This document shows positions 52,046 to 64,000 of a stretch of 64,000 bases of DNA, one piece after another. This DNA is from Inia geoffrensis (Eukaryota; Chordata; Mammalia; Artiodactyla; Iniidae). The position numbers and the translations under genes were made by a program. The notes under the pieces are model-generated. The model searched no databases and was not told where the DNA came from. It was given only the letters and a program-made list of their open reading frames with translations. Positions within the stretch are counted from its first letter, which is position 1, and each line of letters starts with the position of its first letter. The DNA lies in the NCBI GenBank assembly GCA_036417435.1, contig CM070903.1, positions 5,324,501 to 5,388,500 on the forward strand, read 5' to 3'.

Positions 52046-53323
52046 TAGGTGTGGGTGGTATGCAGTGGTGTTACCCTTCTTGTCCGATGTTCTTACAAGG
52101 ACCTGGTGGAGGTAATAACTGGGGTCTCAGATGAACTCCTGAAATTGACAGGTCGTAGGCAAATACCAAACACGTTCAAAAGTGTTCAGCATAAGAGCGT
52201 CTAAGATCACTCACTATAAGAATATCTCAAACGTCTAAGTTTTTCTCCATTTGCAATTACCAATTTTGGTGTGCTTTGTAGACTCTTTCAGGGGCTGGAT
52301 TAAATTATTACCGCTTTACCTACGCCACCTTCTGAGGAAAGCTGTGATAGTGGATCTCGTCCATCCTTCTAAATCAATCACCTCTCCAAGTGTCTTATAG
52401 GAATCTAGGCACTTATGCTCAGTTAAATAACTTCTTCCCGGTATAAACAGCTACCTCATCTAAACAGTATAATTCACCTTAGGATGGAAAAGGCATTACA
52501 TTTTTTTCCTACACATTTATTTCTATTAAAAATTTAGAATGTGCCCCTTAGTTCAGTGTTGGTTTTTGATGACTTTATCTTGCACATAAGGTGACTAACT
52601 CATACCTCATAAGAGGGCATGTCTCCAAAACAGCCTGTATGAAACAGACCCACTTCTCCATCTTATGATGTAAAGCAGCATTATTGTAGGCTTGGATGTT
52701 CTTTTTATTATTATCTTCTCTTCCTGAGAAATGTCAAAAATTCTATTTCCAGTATCTACTGTTGTTATTTATTCTCCACTTGGGGAAAAAAAAAAACCAA
52801 AAACTAATTTCTCTCTCCTTTACTAGGTCCAAAATTATCTCCCAGTATCTTAAGGCAGTTAGGGTTTTGACATTCTGAAATGTTGCATATTCTCTGCAGA
52901 AAGACCTTTGAAACCAGTCTTCTAGAGATGAGGGGAGTCAGTGAAAACCCACCAGAATTGCCTGTTTCTACTCAGGACACATAACTGTTCTCCATCTCTG
53001 AAGTCATTCATGGGGAGAATTTAAGAGATTACAAATTAAACAGTGAATGGCACATGTGATGAGCATATGAGGATCCACTATTTCAGAGAGGAATTGCAGC
53101 TGCCTTTCATGTCAAGGGAGTGGGAAAGTCACCCTGTATGGGGTCTTATATCACTGTCAGAGATTCAGGTGAGAAGGGCACAGTCATTGTGTCATTTGAA
53201 AGTGGTAAAGGTTCTAGAAAATCACAGAAGGGCTTTTAATTCCTCCCACGTACTGCACTGTCACCTCTGGCGGCTGTCACCGAAAAGAATAGCAGCACTT
53301 ATTTAAGGCCACATAAAGCCAGC
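52046..53323. other. AT-rich intronic sequence, no gene seen
   Basis: Nothing recognised beyond a short A run near 52785. Confidence 0.5.
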
Positions 53324-53920
53324 ACAGTCATCCCTGTATATCTGTGGGGGATTGGTTCCAGGACCCCCGACAGATACCAAAATCTATGGATGCTGAAGGC
53401 CCTTATATAAAAGGATGTCCTTTTTACATATAACCTACACACATCCCCCATACACTTTAAATCATCTCTGGATTAAATATAATACCTAATACAATGTAAA
53501 TACTCTGTTCCTAATTGAAAATACAATGTAAATGCTATGTAAATAGTTAACCAGCACACAGCAAATTCAAATTTTGCTTTTGGGAACTTTCTGGAATTTT
53601 TTTCTCAATTTTTTTAAAAATCGGGTTATAGTTGCTTTACGATGTTGTGTTAGTTTCTGCTGTACAATGAAATGAATCAGCTGGATGTATACATATACCC
53701 CCTCCCTCTTGGACCTCCCTCCCACCCTGCCCCCATCCCACCCACCCATCTAGGTCACCACGGAGCACCAAGCTCAGCTCCTTGCTATACAGCAGGTTCC
53801 CGCTAGCTACCTGTTCTACACATGGTAGTCTATATATGTCAATCCCAATCTCCCAGTTTTTGATCCTGGGTCTGTTGAATCCACAGATGCAGAACACGTG
53901 GATACAGAGGGCCAACTGTA
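53324..53920. mobile_element. MER2 (Tigger-type) DNA transposon interrupted by L1
   Basis: The left end acagtcatccctgtatatct pairs with the right end gatacagagggccaactgta as terminal inverted repeats. Inside is gggggattggttccaggacc and aatacctaatacaatgtaaa, as in MER2. A minus-strand L1 fragment at about 53609-53856 separates the two halves. A partly repeated stretch (aaaatacaatgtaaa) occurs near 53488-53531. Confidence 0.85.
53609..53856 (-). mobile_element. L1 3' UTR fragment inside MER2
   Basis: T-rich left end, then gttatagttgctttacgatg, ttgtgttagtttctgctgta, ctccctcccaccctgccccc and tatatatgtcaatcccaatc, antisense L1 3' UTR. Truncated. No clear target duplication survived. Confidence 0.85.
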
Positions 53921-55035
53921 GTTAAATGCAGTTTAGGTGTGGGAAAGAAAGGACATGCTACTTGATGTCGTTGTTCGTTTAGACAACACAGGAACTAGTT
54001 AATTTCCCTTCTTCCTGCTGCCTCAAAGCATCACACAGGGTGAATGCGAAAAGACACAAGCTCACCCATGGGGAGCAGTGCACGACCTTCATCCTCTCCC
54101 TCCTAGAGGTGGGCTAGGCCACCCCCACCTCGTTCACGTTGACTCCAGCTCTGGGTGGACTTTGGGGTAAATATCTCCACCCTCTCCCCTATTCCGCTAC
54201 TCACTGTTAGGCCCAATGTCCACAAAATCTACCCAGCTCTCCCACTGACCTGGTCCTAAACCACAGAGGCAGGACTGTAGAGTCCGCTTCAACAGGAGGA
54301 TCTCATGGCCCAGGGCCTGGTGCAGTTTGCAATTCTTCTCTCTGGGAGGCCACATCCCAGGTGTGTTTGTCCAGGTTTATTAGAGGACCAGGGAACTAAG
54401 TAAGAATGCAGACTCTGCTCCCAACCTGTGGAGTCAGGCTCTTTCCAGGCCTGTGGAGTCAGGATCTGGGGCTGGAGCCTCACATTTCCATTCTTAGAGG
54501 CTCCCCAGTTCACTGTGGGGCACAACTACTTTGAAATATCCATGTTTTCTGACATTTGCACAAAGAGATGATAGGATCTGGAATCTTTTTAAGGCTCTGG
54601 AAGCTTTTTTCTTTTGGATCTATTTTAAAACAAAACAAAATATGTATTTAAAATAATTAAGTCTATTTTTTTTTTTAATGCTCATATTTCCGTTTCTCCA
54701 AGGCCATGGCATGAGGTTGTACATCTCAGGGGTGCTATTCAGACTATAGTCGTGGTAGCTGGTGCAGTTACAATGTCAGGCAGAAGAAGGCAGTCAATGG
54801 TCCTGAGGAAGGGGGAGTTTTGTTCTCCTTTGCCGAGAGGTGCCATTTGGGCCAGAGGACGAGCCCACACTACCCCCTATGGCTTCAAGGAAACTCTGGC
54901 CTGAGATCCATCCTGGAAGGTTCTGACCAGGGGAGGGTCAGCTCTGAGTTAATCCTGTCCTTCCGGGATCATCTTTCCATCCATTGCTCCCACACGGTCC
55001 CGCATCTGAATTGATTTTTCTCTCAAACTTCCTAA
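53921..55035. other. Intronic sequence, no gene seen
   Basis: A possible decayed MER5 lies near 54380-54520. It contains a 25-bp-period duplication (cctgtggagtcagg at 54425-54438 and 54450-54463). Nothing else. Confidence 0.45.
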
Positions 55036-55039
55036 AACC

Positions 55040-55514
55040 TCCGTGGTAGACAGAGTCAGGACCACCCCCTCCCCAGGAAGTCCACATTCTCCTCCGTGGA
55101 GCCTGTGAATGTGTCACCTTGCGGGGGCGACATGACGTCACAGCCGTGATTAAGTTAAGGGTCTTGATAATGGAGGGCAGCATCCTGGGTTATCTGGGTT
55201 GGCCCAATGTAGTCAAAGTGTTTGTTGTAAGAGAGGGGTAGGAGGGTCAGAGTCTAAAAGCAGAGAGACATGACAATGGAACCAGAGGTCAGGGTAGAGG
55301 GGGTAGGGAGCCACGAACCAAGGAATGCCGGTGCCTTAGAACCCAGAAAGGCAAGGAAGCACTTTCACTGCTGGACCCTCCAGAAGGGACACACCCCTGC
55401 ACACACCCTGATTTTAGACTTCTTACCCCTAGAACTGTAAGAGGATACATTTGTGTTGTTTTCAGTCACTCAGCATGTGGTACTTGCCACAGCAGAAATA
55501 GAAAACTCACACAA
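55040..55514 (+). repeat. MLT1-type MaLR LTR
   Basis: Segments around ccgtgattaagttaagggtc, gggttggcccaatgtagtca, ggaccctccagaagggacac, attttagacttcttacccct and agaactgtaagaggatacat follow an MLT1 LTR in sense. Confidence 0.75.
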
Positions 55515-55859
55515 CCTCCTAGCATTTTTGCGGCATTTTTTCCAGCAAACCCTGATTGTGCAGTTTTTACGCAACAGACAGCATATGCTAGCTCTAGGGG
55601 TGAGTGATGGGCACTGGGGCTTCTAAGCTGCAGGAGTAACAGGAGAGTTGGAGGACGGTTGTCCAGTTGTTGTGAGAAGCTCGGTGGCAGTGGTATAATA
55701 AAGCTGTCCCATGGGTTCCTGTCCACTTCTCCCCATACATCCAGCTCAGTGATGTCACCAGCCATGGCTGCCTCTCCAACGTTGTTAAAATGGAACATCT
55801 GTGATTCAGTTATCTGACTGTGACCCAGTACTAACTGTGTACCAGTCATTCTCCCAAGC

Positions 55860-56030
55860 TCTTTATCAGTATCCACTTGCTGAATTATTATTCCAACACT
55901 ATGACATGGGTACTGTTGCTAATCCCATTTTAAAGGTGAGGAAACTGAGACTCAGAGAATTTACCTAAGACCACGGGGCTTGTACAGAGAAGAGCCAGGA
56001 TGCATGTCTGAGCAGCCTGTTCCCAGGGTC
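55860..56030 (-). repeat. MIR SINE
   Basis: aatcccattttaaaggtgag, gaaactgagactcagagaat and agaagagccaggatgcatgt are the antisense MIR core and head. Confidence 0.75.
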
Positions 56031-58109
56031 TCCATCCAGATCTTCACTGTGCTGTGTCCCCCTGGGTTGGGACATTCCCTTCTTTAACCACATGCAACAG
56101 AGACCTAGATTCTTACCCCACACGCTTTGTCCCACTGAAATAAAACCCTATAGACCTGGAAGTTCTGTAAAAAGCATGAAATGATAAACTAGCCCACACC
56201 TGGGGGATTCATCAGAATAGGAAAGGAGCAGAAAGCCATGGGCTAAAGGGACTTAGTAACATGGCGAAAAGATGCTGGAAGCTCAGATGCTCTTCCTCGT
56301 GGGCACTTTGGGAAGCACGTTTTGACTCAATCCTCAGATGTTCAGATGTTGGGTCAGACCCTGGGCTCCGTGCTTGGAACACCCCGCAGAACAAGGCAGC
56401 CTGCTTCCTGCCCTCGGGAAGAGCTGTTTTCAGAATGTGGGCAGAAGACAGGGGCAGTCAGGGCCAGGTTTAGAATCCCTTTGTAATCTATGCAGCTGTG
56501 TAGGAAGAAGCTAGTTGTTCTATGCTTAGGTATGCAGATCAGAGCAAGTGTACAGAGGAACATTATTTTCAATCACAATGTTTCCACCCCAGATGTAGTG
56601 CTTGACGATAGAGCCACCTTGGACGTCCTCACTTAGGCTTTGGTAATTTTTATTTTAGCAAAACAACCTTCCTTTTGAATAATGGGAAAATCACCCATGC
56701 AATACCGAGCTTTTTCCTTACTGTTGATGATACAAACATATGTCTACTGTGTCTGATGGGAGAGAGCTCTCTATAAAATGATGATGGCCTCTAGTGGGTG
56801 TAAATGGATCTGATTCTTTTTTTTTTTTCTGAAAAGAAATACAAGCCTGATGCATCATCATTAACTTTTTGGCTGCATTGTCGAGAGTACAGCTAAATTT
56901 GCCTGCAAATGAATACATCTGAAGAAGTGACAAAAGAAGGGGCCTTTAGCAGGGAATGAGAAGGTGAGATTTGAATGGAAGGTGGGTTTTGACCCTCATG
57001 ATATGGTACCATTTTCTTCCTTCCAAATGGTCCCTCCAAATGGACTCAACTCTATTCCCATCTAATTGACAGATCTTTCTTGCTGAAGAGGAGCCAAGGT
57101 GGTTCAAGAGGTCAGAAAGAGTCCTACACAGACCTAAGTGGCAACTCTTTTAGTCTTAATTGTTGGCATTTAGGTAACATTCTTCAAGTTAAATATGAGA
57201 GAAAATAAACGGCTCCGTATTTTTGCAAGCCTGACTTTTTTCTCTCTCGTGTTTTCCTACTTCGCAAGTAACATGGATTCATTTGTAGCTGCTCTTCCAG
57301 ATGGTTACTGTGCAACATAGGCTAAGTCAGGACTGCAGATGATTTGGGTTCATACCATGTGGCCACTGTCCCGCTGCCTCAGTAGTAGGCTGGTGGTGGA
57401 TAGAAAAAGATCACTGCTGGCACAGGGCGACAGGAGAACAGCCACTGCCGATTGTTGTCTCCTGTGTGTGGCCTATAGCGATTCTTCAGTTACATAGCAA
57501 GTAAATTATCCCTAACACTGTTCCATTTCTGAAGAGGCTAGTTTCACATAAAAACAAAGAGAGCTGAGAGCGATTTGAGACTTCGGACAACTCAGTCACG
57601 ATAGCTCTGATGTGCAGAGCTAAAGGTTTGGAGCTGGAAGGAGACTAAGGGTTTGGCAAACCCAAGCCCCTTGTTTGAGAGAAGAAGAGACTGAAGTTCA
57701 GGCTGGACCAGCACTCAGGGTGCACAGCCTCCCTCCAGTCCTGGGCTTCATGGATACGTGTCTCCCTCACATTGTACCTCAGGAAAATCAACCCAGGGAT
57801 ACAGTTCGGGTTGTGTGAGGTAGTATCACATAAAAATAGAAACACACGTACACCAGAGAATTGAATGCTTTTAAATGCTCCAGGCAGGAAAGACAGGGAC
57901 CATGAGATTGCAGAAAAGCAAAAAGGAGAGAAGAGGGAGGCAGGGAACTGGATTGAGAAGAACATCACAGAAGAGCAAGGAACAAAGAGGGGAAGAGGGA
58001 CACAGACGTGACAAGGCCACGGTGGACAGGAGTGAAGTTGGTCACAGAACTTTCCATCTGCCTGATTTTATAAAAGTTCAAATTCAGCCACATCTTGTAT
58101 CAATATTAC
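56031..58109. other. Intronic sequence, no gene seen
   Basis: A T run near 56817-56830. No exon or repeat recognised with confidence. Confidence 0.5.
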
Positions 58110-58360
58110 CAAATGTGGAAAAACATGTAATAGCTTCATTTACTAATTGTTTACTAAGAGCCAGTCCCAGTGGGAACGGCTTTGCTTATAGAATCCACAC
58201 TTAGCCTTTCATCAGCCTCTGAGGTAGACAGCACCTTGACCTCCATTGTACAGATGAGGAAACTGTGGCTCAGAGATATTGAACAACTTGTCCAAAGCCA
58301 CAGAGCCGTCCTGTACCATGGACTAGATTTGCCATCAGGGCTGCACAGGTTCAAAGCCGG
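58110..58360 (-). repeat. MIR SINE
   Basis: tccattgtacagatgaggaa, actgtggctcagagatattg, aacttgtccaaagccacaga and the head caggttcaaagccggc follow MIR in reverse. Confidence 0.85.
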
Positions 58361-59092
58361 CCCTCTTTACAACTCACCTGGCCTTAGCTGTATAACTGCG
58401 TTTGCTGTGACCCATAACAATGTCATCCCCCAAATGACTCCACGCCTAAAAGGGAGAAATAAATCAAACAAAAATAAGACAAACGTGACATTCTGAGAAC
58501 ACAGACACATTACGTCCCCGTGCTCTGCCTGAGGATTTTGTGCAAAGGCTGTTCCCCACTGCACTTTCTGGTTAAGGACTGCAGGGGTCTCCAGATGGGA
58601 ACTGAGATCTGAGGTGTGAAGAGCAAGACAGACTAGGCCGGGGCAAGTGGGTCACACAGTGGCCAAAGTGAGGCTGAGAGGGGTGTGCGGCCCTCACCTG
58701 AGGCTGTCAGGTGTTGGCAAAAGCATGAGGGCGTCTTAACATTCCAGGACTCTCACGTAGCCATGGAAGGGAGGGTGCGGGAGTGGTGCAGGTTACCTGG
58801 GGATGCTGTGAGCTAGTTCTGCATGAGAGAAGTAACGCAGAGAAAGATGGGTCGTAACCAAATACACTGTGACCCCAGAACATGCACTGTGCCCACGTGT
58901 GTGCTGTGCGTGCATCTGTGTGGAGGATTGTATGATTACAGAGAAAACTATGAAGGAGGTACACAGCATTATAACAGAGTAGGCCTGAGTGTGTTTATGT
59001 GGAGGGGAGGGAGAGAAAATAAGGATGGGGCAGAAATATCTGTAATTAAATACACAGTGTATGATGTGTTTCTCTTTATGCAAAATTACCTA

Positions 59093-59126
<34 letters not shown>

Positions 59127-59402
59127 TGTGTGTGCTCATGCCTCTGCGTGCCTATGTGTATGTTCTTGTCTGTGTGAAGAGTGCCATGAAAAACAGGTCG
59201 GCAAAAATGTGACCATAATTGCTTCAAGTGGTTGACTTTTAGGTGGACTTTTATTTTCTTTTTCAAACTTAAGTCTATTTCTCTAAGTTTGTGGTAAGTT
59301 TTTTGAGCGAAGAAAAACTTTAAAATATTACTTTGGCTTTAAAAATTAATATAGCCATTTATTAAAGTTATAAATGCAAAAAGCCTGTATCTTCCTTTAA
59401 CT
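58361..59402. other. Intronic sequence, no gene seen
   Basis: Contains the TG microsatellite at 59097-59122. Otherwise nothing recognised. Confidence 0.5.
59097..59122. repeat. (TG)13 microsatellite
   Basis: An uninterrupted TG run followed by further TG-rich sequence (tacgtgtgtgtgctcatg). Confidence 0.95.
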
Positions 59403-59774
59403 TTTTTTTTCATCTTTATTGGAGTACAATTGCTTTACAATGGTGTGTTAGTTTCTGCTGTATAACAAAGTGAATCACTTATACATATACATATGTTCCC
59501 ATATCTCTTCCCTCTTGCATCTCCCTCCCTCCCACCCTCCCTATCCCACCCTTTTAGGTGGTCACAAAGCACCGAGCTGATCTCCCTGTGATATGCGGCT
59601 GCTTCCCACTAGCTGTCTATTTTACGTTTGGTAGTGTATATATGTCCATGCCACTCTCTCACTTGTTAAAGCTTACCCTTCCCCCTCCCAAAATCCTCAA
59701 GCCTATTCTCTAGTAGCTCTGTGTCTTTATGCCCATCTTACCCCTAGGTTCTTCATGACATTTATTTTTTCTTT

Positions 59775-62700
59775 GATTCCATATATATGTGTTAGCATAT
59801 GGTATTTGTCTTTCTCTTTCTGACTTACTTCACTCTGTATGACAGACTCTAGGTCCATCCACCTCATTACAAATAGCTCAATTTCGTTTCTTTTTATGGC
59901 TGAGTAATATTCCATTGTGTATATGTGCCACATCTTCTTTATCCATTCATCCGGTGATGACACTTAGGTTGTTGCCATCTCCTGGCTATTGTAAATAGAG
60001 CTGCAATGAATATTTTGGTACATTACTCTTTTTGAATTATGGTTTTCTCAGGGTATATGCCCAGTAGTGGGATTGCTGGGTCCTATGGTAGTTCTATTTG
60101 TAGCTTTTTAAGGAACCTCCATACTGTTCTCCATAGTGGCTGTACCAATTCACATTCCCACCAGCAGTGCAAGAGTGTTCCCTTTTCTCCACATCCTCTC
60201 CAGCATTTATTGTTTCTAGATTTTTTGATGATGGCCATTCTGACTGGTGTGAGGTGATACCTCATTGTAGTTTTGATTTGCATTTCCATAATGATTAATG
60301 ATGTTGAGCATTCTTTCATGTGTTTGTTGCCACTCTATATATCTTCTTTGGAGAAATGTCTATTTAGGTCTTCTGCCCATTTTTGGATTCGGTTGTTTGT
60401 TTTTTTGTTATTGAGCTGCTTGTAAATTTTGGAGAATAATCCTTTGTCATTTCCTTCATTTGCAAATATTTTCTCCCATTCTGAGGGTTGTCTTTTAGTC
60501 TTGTTTATGGTTTCCTTTGCTGTGCAAAAGCTTTGAAGTTTCATTAGGTCCCATTTGTTTATTTTTGTTTTTATTTCCATTTCTCTAGGAGGTGGGTCAA
60601 AAAGGATCTTGCTGTGATTTATGTCATACAGTGTTCTGCCTATGTTTCCTCTAAGAGTTTGATAGTTTCTGGCCTTACATTTAGGTCTTTAATCCATTTT
60701 GAGCTTATTTTTGTGTATGGTGTTAATGAGTGATCTAATCTCATACTTTTACATGTACCTGTCCAGTTTTCCCAGCACCACTTATTGAAAAGAGTCCTTT
60801 CTCCACTGTACAGTCCTGCCTCCTTTATCAAAAATAAGGTGACCACACATGCATGGATTTATCTCTGGGCTTTCTATCCTGTTCCATTGATCTTTCTGTT
60901 TTTGTGCCAGTACCATACTGTCTTGACTACTGTAGCTTTGTAGTATAGTCTGAAGTCAGGGAGCCTGATTCCTCCAGCTCCATTTTTCTTTATCTAGATT
61001 ACTTTGCCTATTCGGGGTCTTTTGTGCTTCCATACAAATTGTGAAATTTTTTGTTCTAGTTCTGTGAAAAATGCCAGTCATAGTTTAATAGGGATTGCAT
61101 TGAATCTGTTGATTGCACTGGGTGGTAGAGTCATTTTCACAATGTTGATTCTTCCAATCCAAGAACATGATATATCTCTCCATTTATTTGTATCATCTTT
61201 AATTTTTTTCATCAGTGTCTTATAATTTTCTGCATATAGGTCTTTTGTCTCCTTGGGTAGGATTATTCCTAGATATTTTATTCTTTTTGTTGCAGTGGTA
61301 AATGGGAGTGTTTTCTTGATTTCACTTTCAGATTTTTCATCATTAGTGTATAGGAATGCCAGAGATTTCTGTGCATTAATTTTGTATCCTGCTACTTTAC
61401 CAAATTCATTCATTAGCTCTAGTCGTTTTCTGGTAGCATCTTTAGGATTCTCTATGTAGAGTATCATGTCATCTGCAAACAGTGACAGCTTTACTTCTTC
61501 TTTTCTGATTTGGATTCTTTTTATTTCCTTTTCTTCTCTGATTGCTGTGGCTAAAACTTCCAAAACTATGTTGAATAAGAGTGGTGAGTGGGCAACCTTG
61601 TCTTGTTCCTGATCTTAGTGGAAATGCTTTCAGTCTTTCACCATTGAGGACGATGTTGGCTGTGGGTTTGTCATATATGGCCTTTATTATGTCGAGGAAA
61701 GCTCCCTCTATGCCTACTTTCTGGAGAGCTTTTATCATAAATGGGTGTTGAATTTTGTCAAAAGCTTTCTCTGCATCTATTGAGATGACCATATTTTTCT
61801 CCTTCAGTTTGTTAATATGGTGTATCACATTAATTGATTTGCATATATTGAAGAATCCTTGAATTCCTGGAATAAACCCCATTTGATCATGGTGTATGAT
61901 CCTCTTAATGTGCAGTTGTATTCTGTTTGCTAGTATTTTGTTCAGGATTTTTGCATCTATGTTCATCAGTAATATTGGCCTGTAGTTTTCTTTCTTTGTG
62001 ACATCCTTGTCTGGTTTTGGTATCAGGGTGATGGTGGCCTCGTAGAATGAGTTTGGGAGTATTCCACCCTCTGCTATATTTTGGAGGAGTTTGAGAAGGA
62101 TAGGTGTTAGCTCTCCTCTAAATGTTTGATAGGATTCACCCGTGAAGCCATCTGGCCCTGGGCTTTTGTTTGTTGGAATATTTTTAATCACAGTTTCAAT
62201 TTCAGTGCTTGTGATTTGTCTGTTCATATTTTCTATTTCTTCCTGATTCAGTCTTGGCAGGTTGTGCCTTTCTAAGAATTTGTCCATTTCCTCACAGTTG
62301 TCTTTTTTATTGGCATAGAGTTGCTTGTAGTAATCTCTCATGATCTTTTATATTTCTGCAGTGTCAGTTGTTACTTCTCCTTTTTCATTTCTAATTCTAT
62401 TGATTTGAGTCTTCTCCCTTTTTTTCTTGATGAGTCTGGCTAATGGTTTATCATTTTTTTAATCTTCTCAAAGAACCAACTTTTAGTTGTTTTGATCTTT
62501 GCTATAATTTCCTTCATCTCTTTTTCATTTATTTCTGATCTGATCTTTATGATTTCTTTCCTTCTGCTAGCTTTGGGGTTTTTTTGTTCTTCTTTCTCTA
62601 ATTGATTAGGTGCAAGGTTAGGTTATTTATTCGAGATGTTTCCTGTTTCTTAAGGTAGGATTGTATTGCTATAACTGTGCGTCTTAGAACTGCTTTTGCT

Positions 62701-63566
62701 GCATCCCATAGGTTTTGGGTCGTCCTGTCTCCATTGTCATTTGTTTCTAGGTATTTTTTGATTTCCTCTTTGATTTCTTCAGTGATCACTTCATTATTAA
62801 GTAGGGTATGGTTTAGCCTCCATGTGTTTGTATTTTTTACAGATCTTTTCCTGTAATTGATATGTAGTCTCATAGTGTTATGGTTGGAAAAGATACTTGA
62901 TACAATTTCAATTTTCTTAAATTTACCAAGGCTTGGTTTGTGACCCAAGATATGATCTATCCTGGAGAATGTTCCATGAGCACTTGAGAAAAATGTGTAT
63001 TCTGTTGTTTTTGGATGGAATGTCCTATAAATATCAATTAAGTCCATCTTGTTTAATGTATCATTTAAAGCATGTGTTTCCTTATTTATTTTAATTTTGG
63101 ATGATCTGTCCATTGGTGAAAGCGGGGTGTTAAAATCCCCTACTATGAATGGGTTACTGTCGATTTCCCCTTTTATGGCTGTTAGTATTTGCCTTATGTA
63201 TTGAGTTGCTCCTATGTTGGGTCAATAAATATTTACAATTGTTATATTTTTTGCTTGGATCGATCCCTTGATCATTATGTAGTGTTCTTCTTTGTCTCTT
63301 CTAATAGTCTTTATTTGAAAGTCTATTTTGTATGATATGAGAATTGCTACTCCACCTTTCTTTTGGTTTTCATTTGCATGGAATATCTTTTTCCATCCCC
63401 TCACTTTCGGTCTGTATGTGTCTCTTGGTCTGAAGTGGGTCTCTTGTAGACCGCATATATATAGGTCTTGTTTTTGTATCCATTCAGCCAGTCTGTGTCT
63501 TTTGGTGGCAGCATTTAATCCATTTACATTTAAGGTAATTATCGATATATATCTTCCTATTACCAT
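59775..63566 (-). pseudogene. L1 ORF2 pseudogene (endonuclease and reverse transcriptase)
   Basis: Starts MVIGRYISIITLNVNGLN at 63566. The endonuclease keeps the LQETHF motif, and GVAILISYKIDF. After a break comes MDRSSKIKINKETHALNDTL (62598-63113). The RT piece at 61469-62341 (290 residues) carries [25 protein letters not shown] and [21 protein letters not shown] frameshift before 61563 separates it from [15 protein letters not shown]. The C-terminal [18 protein letters not shown] is on 60083-60319. The usual stop after THIYGI is lost (near 59775). At least six frame breaks. Confidence 0.9.
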
Positions 63567-63629
63567 TTTCTTAATTGTTTTGGGTTTGTTATTATAGTTC
63601 TTTTCCTTCTCTTGTGTTTCTTGCCCAGA

Positions 63630-64000
63630 GAAGATCCTTTAGCATTTGTTGTAAAGCTGGTTTGGTGGTGCTGAACTCTCTCACTTTTGCTTGTCTGTAA
63701 AGGTTTTAATGTTTCCATCAAATCTGAATGAGATCCTTGCTGTGTAGTTAATCTTGGTTGTAGATTTTTCTCCTTCATCACTTTAAATATGTCTTGCCAG
63801 TCCCTTCTGGCTTGCAGAGTTTCTGCTGAAAGATCAGCTGTTAACCTTATGGGGATTCCCTTGTGTGTTATTTGTTGTTTTTCCCTTGCTGCTTTTAATA
63901 TGTTTTCTTTGTATTTAAATTTTGACAGCTTGATTAATATGTGTCTTGGCGTGTTTTGCCTTTGATTTATCCTGTATGGGACTCTCGGTGCTTCCTGGAC
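63630..64000 (-). pseudogene. L1 ORF1 pseudogene, C-terminal part
   Basis: Read in the family frame, the sense strand near 63710-63740 gives SFRFDGNIKTFTDKQK, typical of the C-terminal domain of L1 ORF1 protein, followed by an early stop. The usual stop codon near 63630 has changed to a sense codon. The N-terminal part lies outside the window. Confidence 0.7.

Larger units (their letters stand above)
59403..64000 (-). mobile_element. Long L1, minus strand, continuing past the right edge
   Basis: T tail at 59403, then the 3' UTR (aaagcaccgagctgatctcc), all of ORF2 to about 63566, and the C-terminal part of ORF1 to the window end. At least 4.6 kb. Because the left flank is visible and the right is not, the target duplication cannot be checked. 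Confidence 0.93.

Noticed and set aside
63560..63566. Apparent 7-base overlap of an L1 ORF1-like frame with the ORF2 start
   Set aside because: The frame ending at 63560 is not the ORF1 frame; in the family frame ORF1 ends near 63630, leaving the usual short spacer before ORF2.

Overview
The window is mammalian nuclear DNA, almost certainly cetacean. Four copies of a tRNA-derived SINE (about 200 bp, with A-box and B-box promoter remnants in the head and an A-rich tail) match the CHR-type SINE of whales, dolphins and their close relatives. The L1 3' ends are of the cetartiodactyl kind. No bacterial, phage or CRISPR-like system is present.

The only host gene part I can support is one 174-nt exon on the + strand at 24471-24644. 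It encodes the C-terminal half of an immunoglobulin domain, and its protein matches the neural cell-adhesion receptor DSCAM (most likely Ig8). It has clean splice sites and symmetric phase-1 borders. The remaining 63.8 kb is the two flanking DSCAM introns, read in the + direction.

The introns are repeat-dense. 1-3.1 kb: a CA microsatellite, an L2 remnant and a long poly-T. 3.1-6.2 kb: two antisense L1 copies, the first a 5'-inverted (twin-primed) insertion with intact target-site duplications, the second carrying a nested 42-bp L1 insertion. 6.3-14.8 kb: old MIR, MLT1, L1M and hAT remnants and one SINE. 14.8-22.9 kb: an old L1 split by a nearly full-length younger L1 with decayed ORF1 and ORF2. 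24.5 kb: the exon. 25-49 kb: single-copy intron with a SINE trio, MIRs, MaLR LTRs, old L1s, a MER1-type element inside a MIR, and a poly-C tract. 49-59 kb: L2, MER5A, MLT1, and a MER2 transposon interrupted by L1. 59.4-64 kb: a long antisense L1 running off the right edge.

All L1 reading frames are broken, so nothing here looks able to move. The most informative signals are the legible insertion histories, the antisense bias of the younger L1 copies relative to DSCAM, and a pair of long direct L1 repeats flanking the exon. I did not find an undescribed biological system. Repeat names come from recalled family consensus sequences, and their borders are approximate unless a target-site duplication is stated.
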